DNA of 64,000 nucleotides from Arthrobacter sp. M4 (GCF_020251205.1 NZ_JAIWYX010000001.1:248001-312000); one strand, 5' to 3'. Counted from the stretch's first letter, positions 42,319 to 53,407 are shown. Translations and numbers: made by a program. Notes: generated from the sequence alone by a model not told the origin.

Positions 42319-42338
42319 GGGGCCGCAAAAACGGCCCC
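42319..42338. other. Small hairpin between pafA and the FKBP lipoprotein gene
   Basis: GGGGCCG (42319-42325) pairs with CGGCCCC (42332-42338) around CAAAAA. On the minus strand it is followed by A residues, not T, so it is not a canonical terminator for pafA. Confidence 0.45.
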
Positions 42339-42365
42339 ACTCAGGATAACCCGCCAAGCTGGGAG

Positions 42366-43730
42366 TCAGCTCATAGAGTCAAGCAGCGCATCCACACGGT
42401 CGTCCACACTACGGAATGGATCCTTGCAAAGGATCGTCTGGTGCGCGCGGTCATTGAGTTTGAGGTGCACCCAGTCAACTGTGTAGTCCCGGCCCAGCTC
42501 CTGGGCGCGGCGGACAAAGTCTCCGCGGAGCTTCGCGCGCGTGGTCTGCGGCGGTGCGTCCACGGCATCCTTGATTTCCGTTTCCGTGACAATGCGACGG
42601 ACGGCACCACGGGATTGCAACAGGAAGTAGAGCCCGCGCTGCCGCGAAATGTCATGGTAGGTCAGGTCCAACTGCGCGATCCGCGGCGAATCGAGGCCGA
42701 TGTCGTGGCGGCGCCGGTACGAATCCATGAGCTTCTTTTTGATTGCCCAGTCGATCTCGGTGTCGATCTTGCTGGTGTCTCCGGTGTCGATGGCGTCGAG
42801 CGTCCTGCCCCAAAGGTCCAGGATCAAGGGGACATGGGGGTTGTGGGCGCCGTTCGCCGCAACGAACTCTGACACCTTGGCAAAGTATTCGCGCTGGATC
42901 TCGAGGGCTGTCAACTGCCGCCCGTTTGCGAGGCGCACCAAAGCCCGTCCAGTTAGGTCGTGGGATATTTCCCGGATGCTTCGGATCGGGTTCTCCATCC
43001 GCATATCGCGCATGATCACACCGGCCTCAATCATCCGAAGGATGAGGTCAACGGTTCCCACCTTCAGCAGGGCTGTTGTTTCGGACATGTTGGAGTCGCC
43101 AACAATGACGTGCAGCCGCCGGTAGAACTCAGCATCAGCATGGGGCTCGTCCCTTGTGTTGATGATGGGGCGGGACCGCGTGGTGGCAGAGGAAACGCCC
43201 TCCCATATGTGGTCTGCCCGCTGCGAGAAGGCATACGTGGCCCCATGCGGAGTCTTGAGGATCTTTCCTGCCCCGGCGATCAACTGCCGGGTCACCAGGA
43301 AGGGAATCAGGATCTCGGCAAGCCGCGAGAATTCACCCTTGCGCGGAATCAGGTAGTTCTCGTGACTGCCGTAGGAGTTGCCTGCGGAATCGGTGTTGTT
43401 CTTGAAGAGGTACACCGTGCCGTTAAAGCCCTCGGCGGAAAGCCTGGACTGCGCCTCGTCCACGAGGTCATCCAGTATCAATTCGCCTGCACGGTCGTGG
43501 GCGATCAGCTGGGCCAGGTCATCGCACTCGGCCGTTGCGTACTCCGGATGAGAACCGACGTCCAAATACAGCCGGGAGCCGTTGGTCAGGAAGACGTTTG
43601 ACGACCGGCCCCAGCTGACAACCTTCCGGAACAAGTAGCGCGCAACCTCTTCAGGTGCGAGCGGCCTCGAATCAGGGCTCGAATACGAGATGCCAAACTC
43701 GGTCTCGACACCGAAAATTCTTTTGTCCAT
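42366..43730 (-). CDS. pafA: Pup-protein ligase PafA
   Basis: A 454-residue ATP-dependent ligase that joins the C-terminal glutamate of Pup to lysines of target proteins. It starts [20 protein letters not shown], the ATP/Mg site, with [60 protein letters not shown] and [20 protein letters not shown], all diagnostic for the PafA/Dop family. The C-terminal Pup-binding domain ends with [20 protein letters not shown]. It is the last gene of the run prcB-prcA-pafA; its ATG is 1 bp from the prcA stop. Confidence 0.97.
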   Translation of the reverse strand: MDKRIFGVETEFGISYSSPDSRPLAPEEVARYLFRKVVSWGRSSNVFLTNGSRLYLDVGSHPEYATAECDDLAQLIAHDRAGELILDDLVDEAQSRLSAEGFNGTVYLFKNNTDSAGNSYGSHENYLIPRKGEFSRLAEILIPFLVTRQLIAGAGKILKTPHGATYAFSQRADHIWEGVSSATTRSRPIINTRDEPHADAEFYRRLHVIVGDSNMSETTALLKVGTVDLILRMIEAGVIMRDMRMENPIRSIREISHDLTGRALVRLANGRQLTALEIQREYFAKVSEFVAANGAHNPHVPLILDLWGRTLDAIDTGDTSKIDTEIDWAIKKKLMDSYRRRHDIGLDSPRIAQLDLTYHDISRQRGLYFLLQSRGAVRRIVTETEIKDAVDAPPQTTRAKLRGDFVRRAQELGRDYTVDWVHLKLNDRAHQTILCKDPFRSVDDRVDALLDSMS

Positions 43731-43731
43731 C

Positions 43732-44439
43732 TCAGCCCTCCGCTGCCATTAACTGGGTGATTTCCTCGGCACCGAGTCGCCTGAAGGCCCGCCGGGCCCC
43801 GCGGCTGCTCTCCGATTCACGTTCCAAAACAGCCGCCTCAACGGCCGAAGGCTGCAGCATGTCAACGTCCTTGTCCGCTGCCAACGCTTTGAGGGAGAGC
43901 CGAAGGGCACCTCCGAGTCCCATATCCGCGTTCCATTCAGCTGCGATCACTTCGGAGACGCGTTCAGCCTGGCCACCCATGGCCACGAATCCGTCCTCGT
44001 CGGCAATCGAGCCGTCGAAAGTCAGCCGGTACAGATGGTCCTGTGCCTGGTTACGGCCCACTTCCGCGACGGCGAGTTCCACCTCAAAGGGTTTCTGTTC
44101 GGCGGTGAACACGGCACCGAGGCTCTGGGCGTAAACGCTGGCCAGTCCGCGCGCCGTGACGTCCTCCCGGTCGTATGAGTAGCCACGTACGTCGGCATAC
44201 CGCACACCGGCCTGCCGAAGGCTTTCGAACTCGTTGTACTTTCCAACTGCCGCAAAACCGATCTTGTCGTAGATTTCGCCGATTTTGTGCAGCGAGGGCG
44301 ACGGGTTCTCGGCTACCAGTGCGATGCCGTGGGCGCAGCTCACGACAACAACCGAGCGTCCGCGCGCGATGCCTTTCCGGGCAAAGTCCGCCCGATCCTT
44401 CATCAACTGCTCGGGAGAAACATAGAACTGCTGCACCAT
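43732..44439 (-). CDS. prcA: Proteasome alpha subunit
   Basis: The ATG at 44439 gives 235 residues, [20 protein letters not shown], the N-terminal gate followed by [20 protein letters not shown]. The frame continues upstream through prcB and is not used. Characteristic alpha-ring features include [20 protein letters not shown] and [20 protein letters not shown]. It forms the outer heptameric rings of the 20S core that gate substrate entry and dock Mpa. It begins 1 bp after the prcB stop codon. Confidence 0.96.
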   Translation of the reverse strand: MVQQFYVSPEQLMKDRADFARKGIARGRSVVVVSCAHGIALVAENPSPSLHKIGEIYDKIGFAAVGKYNEFESLRQAGVRYADVRGYSYDREDVTARGLASVYAQSLGAVFTAEQKPFEVELAVAEVGRNQAQDHLYRLTFDGSIADEDGFVAMGGQAERVSEVIAAEWNADMGLGGALRLSLKALAADKDVDMLQPSAVEAAVLERESESSRGARRAFRRLGAEEITQLMAAEG

Positions 44440-44440
44440 G

Positions 44441-45250
44441 TCAGGCCTCCCGTCCGGCGATGGCACGCGTCTCAACAATGGCGCCGGCGATTTGTGCGAG
44501 CTCGCGCTCCGGGATCCGCCGGGCGCCAGCCCGGTTGACTGTGTAGACAACGGGCCAAAGTTGGCGAACGGGGTCCGGACCACCTGTTGCGGAATCGTCG
44601 TCAGCGGCATCGTACAAAGACTCAACCGCCACGCTCACGGCGGTGTCCTCGTCAAGGTTTGGCCGCCAAAGTTTCTTGAGTGCGCCGCGGGCAAAAACGG
44701 AACCTGAGCCAACCGAGTGGTGTTCCTGCTCTTCGTACCGGCCACCCGTCACGTCGAAGGAAAATAAGCGGCCCACGCCTGTCACCGCGTCAAAGCCGGC
44801 GAACAGCGGGATGACTGCCAGGCCTTGCAAGGCCATAGGGAGGTTGGCGCGGATCATCGCCCCCAGCCTGTTCGCCTTGCCGTCAAGGCTCAAGTGGGTG
44901 CCCTCGATTTTCTCGTAGTGCTCCAGCTCCACCTGGAAGAGCCTGGTGATGTCAATCGCGAGTCCCGCGGTCCCGGCAATGCCGAGGACGGAGTATTGGT
45001 CGGCCGGAAACACCTTTTCGATGTGCCTGCTGGCGATGAGGTTGCCCATCGTGGCACGCCGGTCCCCCGCCATCAGGACGCCGCCGGCGTAGGTGAGGGC
45101 AACGATGGTTGTAGCGTGCGGGACAGGAGGCAGCTCGCCGGCGGGCAGCACGCGGTTATACGGCAGCAGATCGGGCCTTTCGCGTTGAAGGTGTTCGGTA
45201 AAGGACGACGTTGCGTAGGCCGCGATCCGGCTGGCTGTGTGTTCCTGCAC
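44441..45250 (-). CDS. prcB: Proteasome beta subunit (propeptide form)
   Basis: GTG at 45250 follows AAGGAG and yields 269 residues, [21 protein letters not shown] 46-residue propeptide precedes the cleavage point [13 protein letters not shown], where Thr47 becomes the N-terminal nucleophile. [20 protein letters not shown] and [20 protein letters not shown] are typical of the beta ring. The frame is open for 300 bp upstream across pup, but those codons lack family resemblance. It is cotranscribed with prcA and pafA. Confidence 0.96.
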   Translation of the reverse strand: MQEHTASRIAAYATSSFTEHLQRERPDLLPYNRVLPAGELPPVPHATTIVALTYAGGVLMAGDRRATMGNLIASRHIEKVFPADQYSVLGIAGTAGLAIDITRLFQVELEHYEKIEGTHLSLDGKANRLGAMIRANLPMALQGLAVIPLFAGFDAVTGVGRLFSFDVTGGRYEEQEHHSVGSGSVFARGALKKLWRPNLDEDTAVSVAVESLYDAADDDSATGGPDPVRQLWPVVYTVNRAGARRIPERELAQIAGAIVETRAIAGREA

Positions 45251-45323
45251 TACTGCACTCCTTCGACGCTGGTTCAAGCATCCGCGGGGCTGCCGCGGGT
45301 GCATCTGGCGGGGCGGCGCTGGC

Positions 45324-45524
45324 TTACTGGCCGCCCTTCTGCACAAACGCGCGGACGAATTCTTCGGCGTTGGATTCAAGGACGCCGTCAATCTCGTCCA
45401 GGAGGTCGTCCACGCCCTGGGTAGCTTCGGACGCCTGCGCTTCGGGCGCTGCGGGCGGGGCCTCAGGGATGTCCTCTTCAACCACTTCGCGCGCCTGGGG
45501 TTGCTGCTGCTCCTGGCCTGCCAT
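45324..45524 (-). CDS. pup: Prokaryotic ubiquitin-like protein Pup
   Basis: A 66-residue, acidic, largely disordered tag beginning [20 protein letters not shown]. The conserved C-terminal helix is [20 protein letters not shown], followed by RAFVQKGGQ. The terminal Gln must be deamidated by Dop before PafA can attach Pup to lysines. ATG 45524 follows GAGAAAG; an in-frame ATG four codons upstream is possible. It lies between dop and prcB, as in Mycobacterium and Rhodococcus. Confidence 0.97.
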   Translation of the reverse strand: MAGQEQQQPQAREVVEEDIPEAPPAAPEAQASEATQGVDDLLDEIDGVLESNAEEFVRAFVQKGGQ

Positions 45525-45605
45525 TTCTTTCTCCATTCTGTGCGTCCCCCGCAGGAGACTAACTGTAAAGCCATAGTGCCACGCCGGAGGCCCGGATGGG
45601 GGGCT

Positions 45606-47279
45606 TTAAGCCGCAGGTGGAGCGGTGTTCAATCCAAGCAGTTCGGAGAGGAAAGACCCCGCGTCCTGGTGCCTGCCGAACAGCGCCCCGGTGAGCTTTT
45701 CCGTGCCTTTAAGAGGTTCCCGCGTGGGGACTCTTTGGAGCTTGCCGAAGCCGGGGACGTCGAAGATGACCGAGTCCCAGCTGGCCCCCACGACGTCCTT
45801 GCCGAAGGAGGTGACGCAACGACCCCGGAAGTAGGCTCGCGTGTCCGACGGCGGTGCGGTCACCGCCGCGGCGATAGCGCCGTCGTCGAGGATTCTTTGC
45901 ATGCGGTTCCTGGCCAGCAGCCGATAGTAGAGCCCCTTTTCGGGCCTGATGTCCGCCCACTGCAGGTCGACAAGGCCAAGGCGGGCATCCCCCCAGGCAA
46001 GGCCGTCCCGTTGCCTGTACCCGTCCAGCAGTGACAGCTTCGCAAGCCATTCGACAGTTGATGCAGCCGAATTGATATCGGAGCCCAGTGCCGTGAGCGT
46101 GGACTCCCACTTGGCAAGCACGTCGTGCGTGTGCCCGTCACCCGTAACGGCGTCGGAAACGCCAGTCTCTTGGGCGCGCTTGGCGGCGGCCTCGTAGTAC
46201 ATCCATTGGATGTCCAGCGCTGAAACCCGGCGTCCGTCCACCAGGCGAAGAGTCCCTGTCAGTTCGGTGTCGTGGCTGACTGCCTGGAGCGCCGCCACCG
46301 GTTCGTGTACCTCGAGCTTGGGAGCCTGGCCAGACTCAATGAGACCAAGGACCATGGCCGTGCTGCCGAACTTGAGGTAGTTAGCCACTTGGCTCAGGTT
46401 GGCATCACCGATGATGACGTGCAGGCGCCGGTACTTGTCCGCTGTGGCGTGGGGCTCGTCCCTGGTGTTGATGATGGGCCGCCGGATGGTGGTTTCCAGC
46501 CCCACCTCCGCCTCGAAGAAGTCGGCGCGCTGGCTTATCTGGTAGCCGGGACGCGAGCTGTCCTGGCCAAGTCCCACACGACCGGAACCACACATGATCT
46601 GCCGCGTCACGAAGAACGGCGTAAGGCCCTTGATGATGTCGCCGAAAGGGACCGACCGAGGCATCAGGTAGTTCTCGTGCGAACCGTAGGACACGGATTT
46701 GTTGTCCGTATTGTTCTTGTACAGATTGATCGGCGGAAGATCCTGGTCCGCGGCAACCTTGCGAACAGTGGCCAAGGCCACCAGATCGCCGGCCGCATCC
46801 CATTTCACGGCGTCCCTGGGGTTGGTGACCTCGGGGCTGGAATATTCCGGGTGGGCGTGGTCCACGTACAGGCGTGCACCATTGCCCAAGACCATGTTCA
46901 TCAGGAGCGACCCCGACTCGTCCGCGCCGTCGGCTTCCAATTCACGGCGGCCGTAGGCCAAGGCGACCGCTTCTGCATCCAGTACCGGCGGCTGGTCGGT
47001 CAATTGGCTTGGATCGGCGGCTGCCCGCTCCAAAGTCCAGCCGCGGGCATCGTGCAACGGTTCCTCGTCCGTGTAGTCCCAGCGCGTTTCCGCACCACCC
47101 GCGGCCCTCTGTCGGGTCAGCTGGGCGTAGGCCTGGATAATCCGGGCCGACATCATGGTGGCGTTCGCGCCGGGCGCGGAAGGAGCATGGATGCCATACT
47201 CGGTTTCGGATCCCATGACGCGCATGGCACCGCCCACCGGAAGCCCCTCCGGTGGGACGCCTTCGGCCCGGGCCGTCAC
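45606..47279 (-). CDS. dop: Pup deamidase/depupylase Dop
   Basis: A 557-residue paralogue of PafA that deamidates Pup and removes it from proteins. The core [20 protein letters not shown] leads to the Dop loop region, [60 protein letters not shown] and [23 protein letters not shown] 47279 overlaps the mpa stop by 4 nt, which implies coupling; ATG 47225 is an alternative start that begins directly with MRVMG. Length is that of Dop (~100 residues longer than PafA), so the two are not confused. Confidence 0.95.
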   Translation of the reverse strand: MTARAEGVPPEGLPVGGAMRVMGSETEYGIHAPSAPGANATMMSARIIQAYAQLTRQRAAGGAETRWDYTDEEPLHDARGWTLERAAADPSQLTDQPPVLDAEAVALAYGRRELEADGADESGSLLMNMVLGNGARLYVDHAHPEYSSPEVTNPRDAVKWDAAGDLVALATVRKVAADQDLPPINLYKNNTDNKSVSYGSHENYLMPRSVPFGDIIKGLTPFFVTRQIMCGSGRVGLGQDSSRPGYQISQRADFFEAEVGLETTIRRPIINTRDEPHATADKYRRLHVIIGDANLSQVANYLKFGSTAMVLGLIESGQAPKLEVHEPVAALQAVSHDTELTGTLRLVDGRRVSALDIQWMYYEAAAKRAQETGVSDAVTGDGHTHDVLAKWESTLTALGSDINSAASTVEWLAKLSLLDGYRQRDGLAWGDARLGLVDLQWADIRPEKGLYYRLLARNRMQRILDDGAIAAAVTAPPSDTRAYFRGRCVTSFGKDVVGASWDSVIFDVPGFGKLQRVPTREPLKGTEKLTGALFGRHQDAGSFLSELLGLNTAPPAA

Positions 47280-49081
47280 AGGTACTGGCCTGTGTTGGGA
47301 GTGGTCTCGATCGACTTCCCGGGCTCCTGGCCTGCCTTGCCCTGGACGATGGTGCGGATGTAAGTGATGCGTTCGCCTTTCTTACCGGAGATGCGTGCCC
47401 AGTCATCCGGGTTAGTGGTGTTGGGCATGTCCTCGTGTTCCCGGAACTCGTCTACCACTGCACGCAGCAGGTGGTCGATTCGCAGGCCCTTTTGCCCTGT
47501 TGTCAGTAGATCCTTGATGGCATACTTCTTGGCCCGATCAACTACGTTTTGGACAACCGCGCCGGAATTGAAGTCCTTGAAATACAGCATCTCAGTGTCG
47601 CCGTTGGCGTAGGTGACTTCGAGATACTCGTTGGACTTGTCCGTGGAGTACATTGCCTCGACCGTGCGCTGGATCATGGCATCAACCGTTGCTTGTACGT
47701 CACCGCCGTGTTCGGAGAGGTCACTCTGGTGGAACGGCAGATCCGTGGTGATGTATTTGCTGAAGATGTCTGCCGCCGCTTCCGCGTCCGGGCGGTGGAT
47801 TTTGACCTTCACGTCGAGGCGGCCCGGGCGCAGGATTGCAGGATCGATCATGTCCTCCCGGTTGGAGGCACCGATCACTATGACGTTGTCCAGCCGCTCC
47901 ACGCCGTCGATCTCGCTCAGGAGCTGCGGGACGATCGTCGTCTCGACGTCGGAGGATACGCCAGTGCCGCGCGTACGGAAGAGGGAGTCCATCTCGTCGA
48001 AAAAGACCACTACGGGGCTGCCGTCCGATGCCTTCTCCCGTGCACGCGAGAAGATCAGGCGGATGTGCCGTTCAGTCTCGCCAACGTACTTGTCGAGAAG
48101 CTCAGGTCCCTTGATATTGAGGAAATAGCTCTTGAGGTCTGTGTTGCCGGCGCGCTCGGAGGCGCGCGCCGCCAGGGAGTTGGCCACTGCCTTGGCGATC
48201 AATGTCTTACCGCAGCCGGGAGGGCCATAGAGCAGGATGCCTTTGGGGGCCTTGAGGCCGTGCTCACGGTATAGATCGGGGTGCAGGAAGGGAAGTTCAA
48301 CGGCGTCGCGGATCTGCTCAATCTGCGGCCCCAAACCACCGATGTCCTCATAGGTGATGTCCGGTACTTCCTCAAGCACCAGATTCTCAACCTCCGCGCG
48401 GGGAACCTTCTCAAGTGCGTAGCCTGTCCTGGTATCGATTGACAGTGCGTCGCCAACCCTCAGGGCCTGCCTCTGCAGGGCACCGGACAAACGGACCACA
48501 CGTTCCTCGTCTGCACGCCCCACAACGAGGGCCCGGTCCGCGCCCAGCAGTTCCTTGAGGGTGACCAGTTCACCGGCACGTTCGTACCCAAGGCCGGCGA
48601 CAACCAGAAGCGCTTCGTTCAGCAGGACTTCCTGGCCTACGGTCAGTTGGTTCATGTTGACGAGGGGGCTGAGGCCCACCCGCATCTTCCGTCCGGCGTT
48701 GAAGATGTCCACAGACTCTTCGGTGGCCGCCATTCCCGAATTCCCGGCCGTCGGTTGGCGACGGGGATTTAGCTGCAGGACGGTGCCAAAGCTGTAGGGC
48801 GGCTGTCCTTCCTGTTCAAGGGCAGCCTTCAGCCTGAGAATCTCTGCCTTTGCTGTTTCCAGCATGGACACAAGTTTGGTGTTGTTTTGGGTGGCAGCCG
48901 CCAGTTGGCGGTCAATGTGGCGAAGCTTGTCGCGAAGGATGTTGATCTGGCGCTCGGCTACGCTCACTTCCGCTTCCCCACTGGAGGATTGAAGGGCGGC
49001 ACGCTCTAGCGAGCGGTCTCCAGCTGGGTTTGGCTCTTCCGAGGTTGGCCTGCCGAAGTCGTTGTTGTTCGACGTATCCAC
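47276..49081 (-). CDS. mpa: Proteasomal AAA ATPase Mpa/ARC
   Basis: A 601-residue hexameric ATPase that unfolds pupylated proteins and feeds them to the 20S core. It has an N-terminal coiled coil ([20 protein letters not shown]) that binds Pup, two OB domains ([40 protein letters not shown]), Walker [18 protein letters not shown], Walker [19 protein letters not shown], and a C-terminal GQYL tail that docks in the proteasome alpha ring. It is the first gene of the Pup-proteasome locus, with trmI 137 bp upstream. Confidence 0.97.
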   Translation of the reverse strand: MDTSNNNDFGRPTSEEPNPAGDRSLERAALQSSSGEAEVSVAERQINILRDKLRHIDRQLAAATQNNTKLVSMLETAKAEILRLKAALEQEGQPPYSFGTVLQLNPRRQPTAGNSGMAATEESVDIFNAGRKMRVGLSPLVNMNQLTVGQEVLLNEALLVVAGLGYERAGELVTLKELLGADRALVVGRADEERVVRLSGALQRQALRVGDALSIDTRTGYALEKVPRAEVENLVLEEVPDITYEDIGGLGPQIEQIRDAVELPFLHPDLYREHGLKAPKGILLYGPPGCGKTLIAKAVANSLAARASERAGNTDLKSYFLNIKGPELLDKYVGETERHIRLIFSRAREKASDGSPVVVFFDEMDSLFRTRGTGVSSDVETTIVPQLLSEIDGVERLDNVIVIGASNREDMIDPAILRPGRLDVKVKIHRPDAEAAADIFSKYITTDLPFHQSDLSEHGGDVQATVDAMIQRTVEAMYSTDKSNEYLEVTYANGDTEMLYFKDFNSGAVVQNVVDRAKKYAIKDLLTTGQKGLRIDHLLRAVVDEFREHEDMPNTTNPDDWARISGKKGERITYIRTIVQGKAGQEPGKSIETTPNTGQYL

Positions 49082-49218
49082 GATGCATCAGCCCCTTTCT
49101 GCGCTCCTATTAAGACCTTAGTCCCGAAACGCTATGCACCGATGGTGACATCCGCAATCCAAATTAGTTTGTGATCTTTGCAACGAATGTGACCGAAAAG
49201 CTGTTCCCGAGCAACAAC

Positions 49219-50265
49219 TTAAGGGGTGTCGGGTGCGTCGTCCTTCACGTTGGTGCCCGCGATTGCGTCACGTGCAGCACGACGAAGCTTCTTGTCGGAC
49301 ACAGCCCGCTCTCCCACAGCGCTCGGTGTCCACGCGTTGAGGTCTTCTTCGCTGAACTCTGTCTTGGAGGGACGTCGCTTGACGGAGATCCCGGTGACAC
49401 CCTCGGCGAGTCGGCGGGTTACGAGGAGGAAACCGGTGTGCGCCACCATCCTGTGGTCCGGCCGGACAGCCAGGCCTTCCAGATGCCATCCGCGAACCAT
49501 CGACTCCCAGGCGTCGGGTTCGGTGAATCGCCCGTCGGCTCGGATCGCCTCGGCGGTTCGGGACAGTTGGGTGACGGTGGCCACGTAGTTGATCCAGACG
49601 CCGCCCGGAGCCAGTACCGTGGCGACTGCGTCCAGACACTCCCACGGGGCAAGCATGTCGAGCACCACCCTGTCGATGGAACCAGGTTCTTCGGCCCGCA
49701 CCACTTCTTCCTGGAAATCTCCCAATGAAATCTTCCAGGCCGGATGGGCCCCGCCAAAGATGGTTTCGACGTTTCCGCGGGCTATGTCGGCGAACTCCTG
49801 GCGGCGTTCAAAGGAGTGGAGGTAACCGTTGTCCCCTACCGCGCGCAGGAGCGAAATGGACAACGCGCCGGATCCCACACCGGCTTCAACAACGCGTGCC
49901 CCCGGAAAAATATCGGCCATGGTGACAATTTGGCCTGCGTCCTTGGGGTAGACAACTGCGGCGCCACGCGGCATGGAGAGAACGAAGTCGGAGAGCAGCG
50001 GCCGGAGAGTCTGGTACTGCTGTCCAATGTTGTTGGTCACCACGGAACCGTCAGCCTGTCCGATGATGGCGTCATGGTTGAGGAAACCGCGGTGGGTGTG
50101 GAATGCCCCGCCCTCCTCGAGGGTGATCGTGTTCATACGGCCACGCTCGTCCGTCAACTGGACCCGCTCACCAACTCGGAAAGGCCCCCGGCGGCGTGCG
50201 GCGCCCGCGGGCTGCGCTGCAGCAATCGCAGGGGTCTTCTCGTTGGCGGCGGTCTCGCTGCTCAT
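49219..50265 (-). CDS. trmI: tRNA (adenine-58-N1)-methyltransferase TrmI
   Basis: A 348-residue enzyme starting at ATG 50265 with a GAGGA site upstream. It methylates A58 in the T-loop of tRNA, stabilising the fold. The SAM motif is VVEAGVGSGALSISLLRAVG, preceded by LSMPRGAAVVYPKDAGQIVT and followed by SFERRQEFADIARGNVETIF and VLDMLAPWECLDAVATVLAP, all typical of TrmI. The tail is lysine/arginine-rich. Its place next to mpa is conserved among actinobacteria. Confidence 0.94.
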   Translation of the reverse strand: MSSETAANEKTPAIAAAQPAGAARRRGPFRVGERVQLTDERGRMNTITLEEGGAFHTHRGFLNHDAIIGQADGSVVTNNIGQQYQTLRPLLSDFVLSMPRGAAVVYPKDAGQIVTMADIFPGARVVEAGVGSGALSISLLRAVGDNGYLHSFERRQEFADIARGNVETIFGGAHPAWKISLGDFQEEVVRAEEPGSIDRVVLDMLAPWECLDAVATVLAPGGVWINYVATVTQLSRTAEAIRADGRFTEPDAWESMVRGWHLEGLAVRPDHRMVAHTGFLLVTRRLAEGVTGISVKRRPSKTEFSEEDLNAWTPSAVGERAVSDKKLRRAARDAIAGTNVKDDAPDTP

Positions 50266-50375
50266 GGGGTATGTCCTCGCTCCTGTGTGCGTTTGTGTTC
50301 CGGATGCGGTCTTTGGCCGCACAGCCCAGGCCCGGAAAAAATCTCGACCGGCAGGTAACTCTACCGGCTCGGAAG

Positions 50376-51554
50376 TCAGCGGGTCCCGTTATCCCGTCGG
50401 TCTTTGCCCGTTATGGCCATCACCACGGCGTATTGCCGAAGGAGCCCGGTGACCGTTCCGGCGTCGTCGATCACGGCGTATTCTCCGCCGGTGAGCTTGG
50501 CCAGGTACTGAATCAGTTCCTGACCATGGGCTGTTTGCGGAACGTAGGCTCCGGCCTCCAGCCGATGGGCGACCGTGGTAATCGGCAGGCCCGCGGCCTG
50601 GGCCGGTGGAACACGGCGGAGGGCCTCGGGGTCCACGACGCCGACAGGCCGTCCGTCGGCAACTGAAGTCAACACAATCGCGGGCCCTTCCGGCCCGGCA
50701 AGGGGGTAGATCTCGGCGACTGTGGCTGTTTCCGGGACACCCACAGCAGGTTCTGCAAGCTCGGCGGCGTTAACACGCGGCAGCCGGCTTCGCATCTGTC
50801 CTTGTCGGATTGCGGCTGTTGCCCCCATCCAGAGGAAACCACAGACCAGGACCGTGATAATCATTTGGCTGGTGTCCGGCCGGAGACCTTGCAGGAACGG
50901 GCGGACGAGGAACCAGAACACCAGCCCTACAACGATGACCCGGCCAGCCCACCCGGCCGCAATAGTGCCTTTATCCTGACTCCCCGTGGCTTTCCACACA
51001 GCTGATTCGATGAGGCGTCCGCCATCAAGCGGCAATCCCGGGAGAACATTGAAGATGGCTATGAGGAAGTTGGCCCACATAAAGATGTTTACCAGCATGT
51101 CGGCCACCCCGCTGAGCACATCGGCGGAGATTAGCAGCCAGGTTGCCCCCGAGAGGGCGAAGTTGGCCGCAGGACCGGCCATGGCGACCACTACTGAACG
51201 CCCTGGCGATGCAACGAAGCTCTCAAACTGTGTGTGGCCGCCCCAAAGATTCAGGACGATCTTCTCGGTAGGCCAGCCGAAGGCCTTGGCGCTGAGTGCG
51301 TGAGCCAGCTCGTGGACCAGCACGGAAACTGCCAGGAGCAGGGCGTAGGCGAACGCCACCAGATAGGCGCTGAACCCCAGTGACCTGTTCTGCAGCTGAA
51401 GTGCCGGCCCGACCGCCAGCACTGTGAAGCCCGCGATGACAAACCATGAGTACGCCAGATAGACGGGTATCCCGGCGATGCGGCCCAGCGGTATGCCTTC
51501 TTTACGGCTGCCGAGGGGACCTAGTCCGCGGTGGCGGGGCGGTGCGTCAGTCAC
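50376..51554 (-). CDS. Site-2 protease family zinc metallopeptidase (M50) with CBS-like domain
   Basis: A 392-residue intramembrane protease. HELAH at residues 81-85 carries two zinc His and the catalytic Glu; NVLPGLPLDGGRLIESAVWK (from 169) supplies the third ligand, Asp177. Six or so transmembrane segments surround these. The last ~120 residues (AVGVPETATVAEIYPLAGPE, YLAKLTGGEYAVIDDAGTVT) look like a CBS pair. It could process membrane-anchored regulators; substrates are unknown. The HAD gene upstream overlaps its start by 4 nt (GTGA). Confidence 0.91.
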   Translation of the reverse strand: MTDAPPRHRGLGPLGSRKEGIPLGRIAGIPVYLAYSWFVIAGFTVLAVGPALQLQNRSLGFSAYLVAFAYALLLAVSVLVHELAHALSAKAFGWPTEKIVLNLWGGHTQFESFVASPGRSVVVAMAGPAANFALSGATWLLISADVLSGVADMLVNIFMWANFLIAIFNVLPGLPLDGGRLIESAVWKATGSQDKGTIAAGWAGRVIVVGLVFWFLVRPFLQGLRPDTSQMIITVLVCGFLWMGATAAIRQGQMRSRLPRVNAAELAEPAVGVPETATVAEIYPLAGPEGPAIVLTSVADGRPVGVVDPEALRRVPPAQAAGLPITTVAHRLEAGAYVPQTAHGQELIQYLAKLTGGEYAVIDDAGTVTGLLRQYAVVMAITGKDRRDNGTR

Positions 51555-52270
51555 TGCGCGCCTTCGAGCAGGGACTCACCGTTCAGATCCTCTTCGGTTT
51601 CGATGAGTTCGCGCCGGACCACAAGTTCTTCGAGATCGGCCACAGTCTTCCCGGCCAGCGTTGCCCAGGTTTCCCGCCGCTCGTCGTCGGGAAGCGGGGT
51701 TTGATGCGGGATGCCTACGGTGATCACACCCGAGCCGAGGGCGGCAGTAACGCCGGGGATTGAATCTTCCAGGGCAACGCAATGCCCGACGCCGATGTTC
51801 GGTTCGGTTTCCCTCAGGCGTTCCAGGGCGGTCAAGTACGCTTCCGGGTGGGGTTTGCCCTGGCTGACTGTGTCACCAGTGAGCAGGAATTCGAAATATG
51901 GCTTGGGCAGGCTGGCTACCACCTCGCGCGCCAACGGGCCTTCGGACATCGTGACAAGCGCGCACCGCACTCCGGCGGAGTGCAGTTCATCAAGTAGCTC
52001 GCGGGCGCCGGGCCGCCACGGTACCTCAACGCGTATCCTGCGGATGACCTCTGCGCTCAGCGTATCGATGATTTCCCGACGGCTCATGCGGACACCGGCG
52101 TCTTGCAGCAGGCCTGCCGAATATGTCAGTGCCTGGCCAACCAGTTGCATGGCCTGTGTATGCGACCATGTTCCGCCGTGGGCGGTCACCAATTCGTGCT
52201 CTGCGGCAATCCAGTACGGCTCGGTGTCCACCAACGTTCCATCCATATCCCACAGCACGGCCTTCAGCAC
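51551..52270 (-). CDS. HAD-superfamily hydrolase (beta-phosphoglucomutase-like)
   Basis: A 239-residue phosphatase. Motif I is VLWDMDGTLVDTEPYWIAAE (nucleophile Asp8), motif II VRCALVTMSEGPLAREVVAS, motif III QGKPHPEAYLTALERL, and motif IV CVALEDSIPGVTAALGSG. A helical cap (TQAMQLVGQALTYSAGLLQD) lies between motifs I and II, as in subclass I beta-PGM-like enzymes. The substrate is a small phosphorylated molecule that cannot be specified. It is coupled to the downstream site-2 protease gene. Confidence 0.92.
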   Translation of the reverse strand: MLKAVLWDMDGTLVDTEPYWIAAEHELVTAHGGTWSHTQAMQLVGQALTYSAGLLQDAGVRMSRREIIDTLSAEVIRRIRVEVPWRPGARELLDELHSAGVRCALVTMSEGPLAREVVASLPKPYFEFLLTGDTVSQGKPHPEAYLTALERLRETEPNIGVGHCVALEDSIPGVTAALGSGVITVGIPHQTPLPDDERRETWATLAGKTVADLEELVVRRELIETEEDLNGESLLEGAQ

Positions 52271-52501
52271 GGTGAGGCCTTAATTGCGGACAGTCCGGGA
52301 AGAGGATGCATGCTTTCCAGTCTACGTTGAACGTCGGAGCGGCCTGGACCGGCTACGCCCTTGGCGAATCCCGACCTCGACGCCGTCAGCGGCGGCAGCT
52401 CTGCAGCCCCGCGACTGCTGGCCGCCCCATCGCAGCAGAAACAGCGTCGCGGCACGCTTAATGCACTGCAACAGGCGCACTCTTGGACGTAGGGTGAGGG
52501 A

Positions 52502-53407
52502 ATGAACAGCTTGGACGGAGCACCAGACGGACAGGACAGCGTGAGCGAGCCGGAGCGGTTTTTGCTTCCGGTGTCCGAAGGGAAGCGGATCACCGTGATG
52601 CTGGCCGCCTTCGAGGGCTGGAATGACGCCGGCGAGGCTGCCAGTGACGCGTTGCACTACTTGAATAAAGTCTGGAATGGCAAAAAAGTGGCGTCCGTGG
52701 ATGCCGACGAATACTACGATTTCCAGTTCACGCGCCCCACGGTGCGGAGGACATCGGCGGGCGTGCGCAAAATCAAGTGGCCCTCGACGCGCATCTACCA
52801 CGCAAGTGTCCCCGACTCCAATGTGGACATCGTTTTTATGCTTGGCACGGAACCCTCGTACAAGTGGCGTGCCTACACGGCAGAATTGCTTGTCCACGCG
52901 GAAGCCATGAAGGTCGATTACGTGGTTCTTGTGGGCGCCTTGCTCGCAGATGTTCCGCACAGCCGGCCTATCCCCGTGAGTGCCACCACCGAGGACAGCA
53001 GCCTGCGGGAGCGCCTAAATATTGAGGCGCCGCAGTACGAGGGGCCCGTGGGCATCGTCGGTGTGCTCGCCGAAGTAGCCATGCTTGCAGGGCTTCCCAC
53101 GATCTCCCTCTGGGCCGCCGTCCCCCACTATGTAGCCCAGGCTCCTTCACCCAAAGCCCAGCTTGCCATCCTGCATCGGATCGAGGATCTCCTGCAGGTT
53201 CCCCTGGACACCCATGCCCTGGCCGAGGAAGCGGACGCCTGGGAACGCGGGGTCAATGAGCTCGCCACGGAAGATCCGGAGATCGCCGCGTACGTCAGGC
53301 AACTGGAAGAAGCCAAGGACACGGCAGATCTCCCCGAAGCGAGCGGCGAATCGATCGCGCGGGAATTTGAGCGGTACCTCAAGCGTCGAGGCAAGGAGAA
53401 GCCCTAG
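52502..53407 (+). CDS. PAC2-family (proteasome assembly chaperone-like) protein
   Basis: A 301-residue protein with a PAC2 domain: RITVMLAAFEGWNDAGEAAS, VASVDADEYYDFQFTRPTVR, DIVFMLGTEPSYKWRAYTAE and VGVLAEVAMLAGLPTISLWA. A C-terminal helical stretch is rich in Glu (LAEEADAWERGVNELATEDP). PAC2 proteins of archaea and eukaryotes help assemble 20S proteasomes. In actinobacteria this family is widespread with unknown function, so the position 3 kb from the proteasome locus is suggestive only. A perfect terminator follows. Confidence 0.88.
   Translation: MNSLDGAPDGQDSVSEPERFLLPVSEGKRITVMLAAFEGWNDAGEAASDALHYLNKVWNGKKVASVDADEYYDFQFTRPTVRRTSAGVRKIKWPSTRIYHASVPDSNVDIVFMLGTEPSYKWRAYTAELLVHAEAMKVDYVVLVGALLADVPHSRPIPVSATTEDSSLRERLNIEAPQYEGPVGIVGVLAEVAMLAGLPTISLWAAVPHYVAQAPSPKAQLAILHRIEDLLQVPLDTHALAEEADAWERGVNELATEDPEIAAYVRQLEEAKDTADLPEASGESIAREFERYLKRRGKEKP

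Noticed and set aside
42319..42338. Hairpin below pafA as a rho-independent terminator
   Set aside because: On the pafA transcript it is followed by A residues rather than U, so it was kept only as a hairpin.
44625..45574. N-terminal extensions of prcA and prcB frames
   Set aside because: The extra codons overlap upstream genes and lack resemblance to proteasome subunits; internal starts have ribosome sites.
46272..47363. Plus-strand frame of 363 codons
   Set aside because: It is antisense to dop, whose PafA/Dop motifs are unmistakable.
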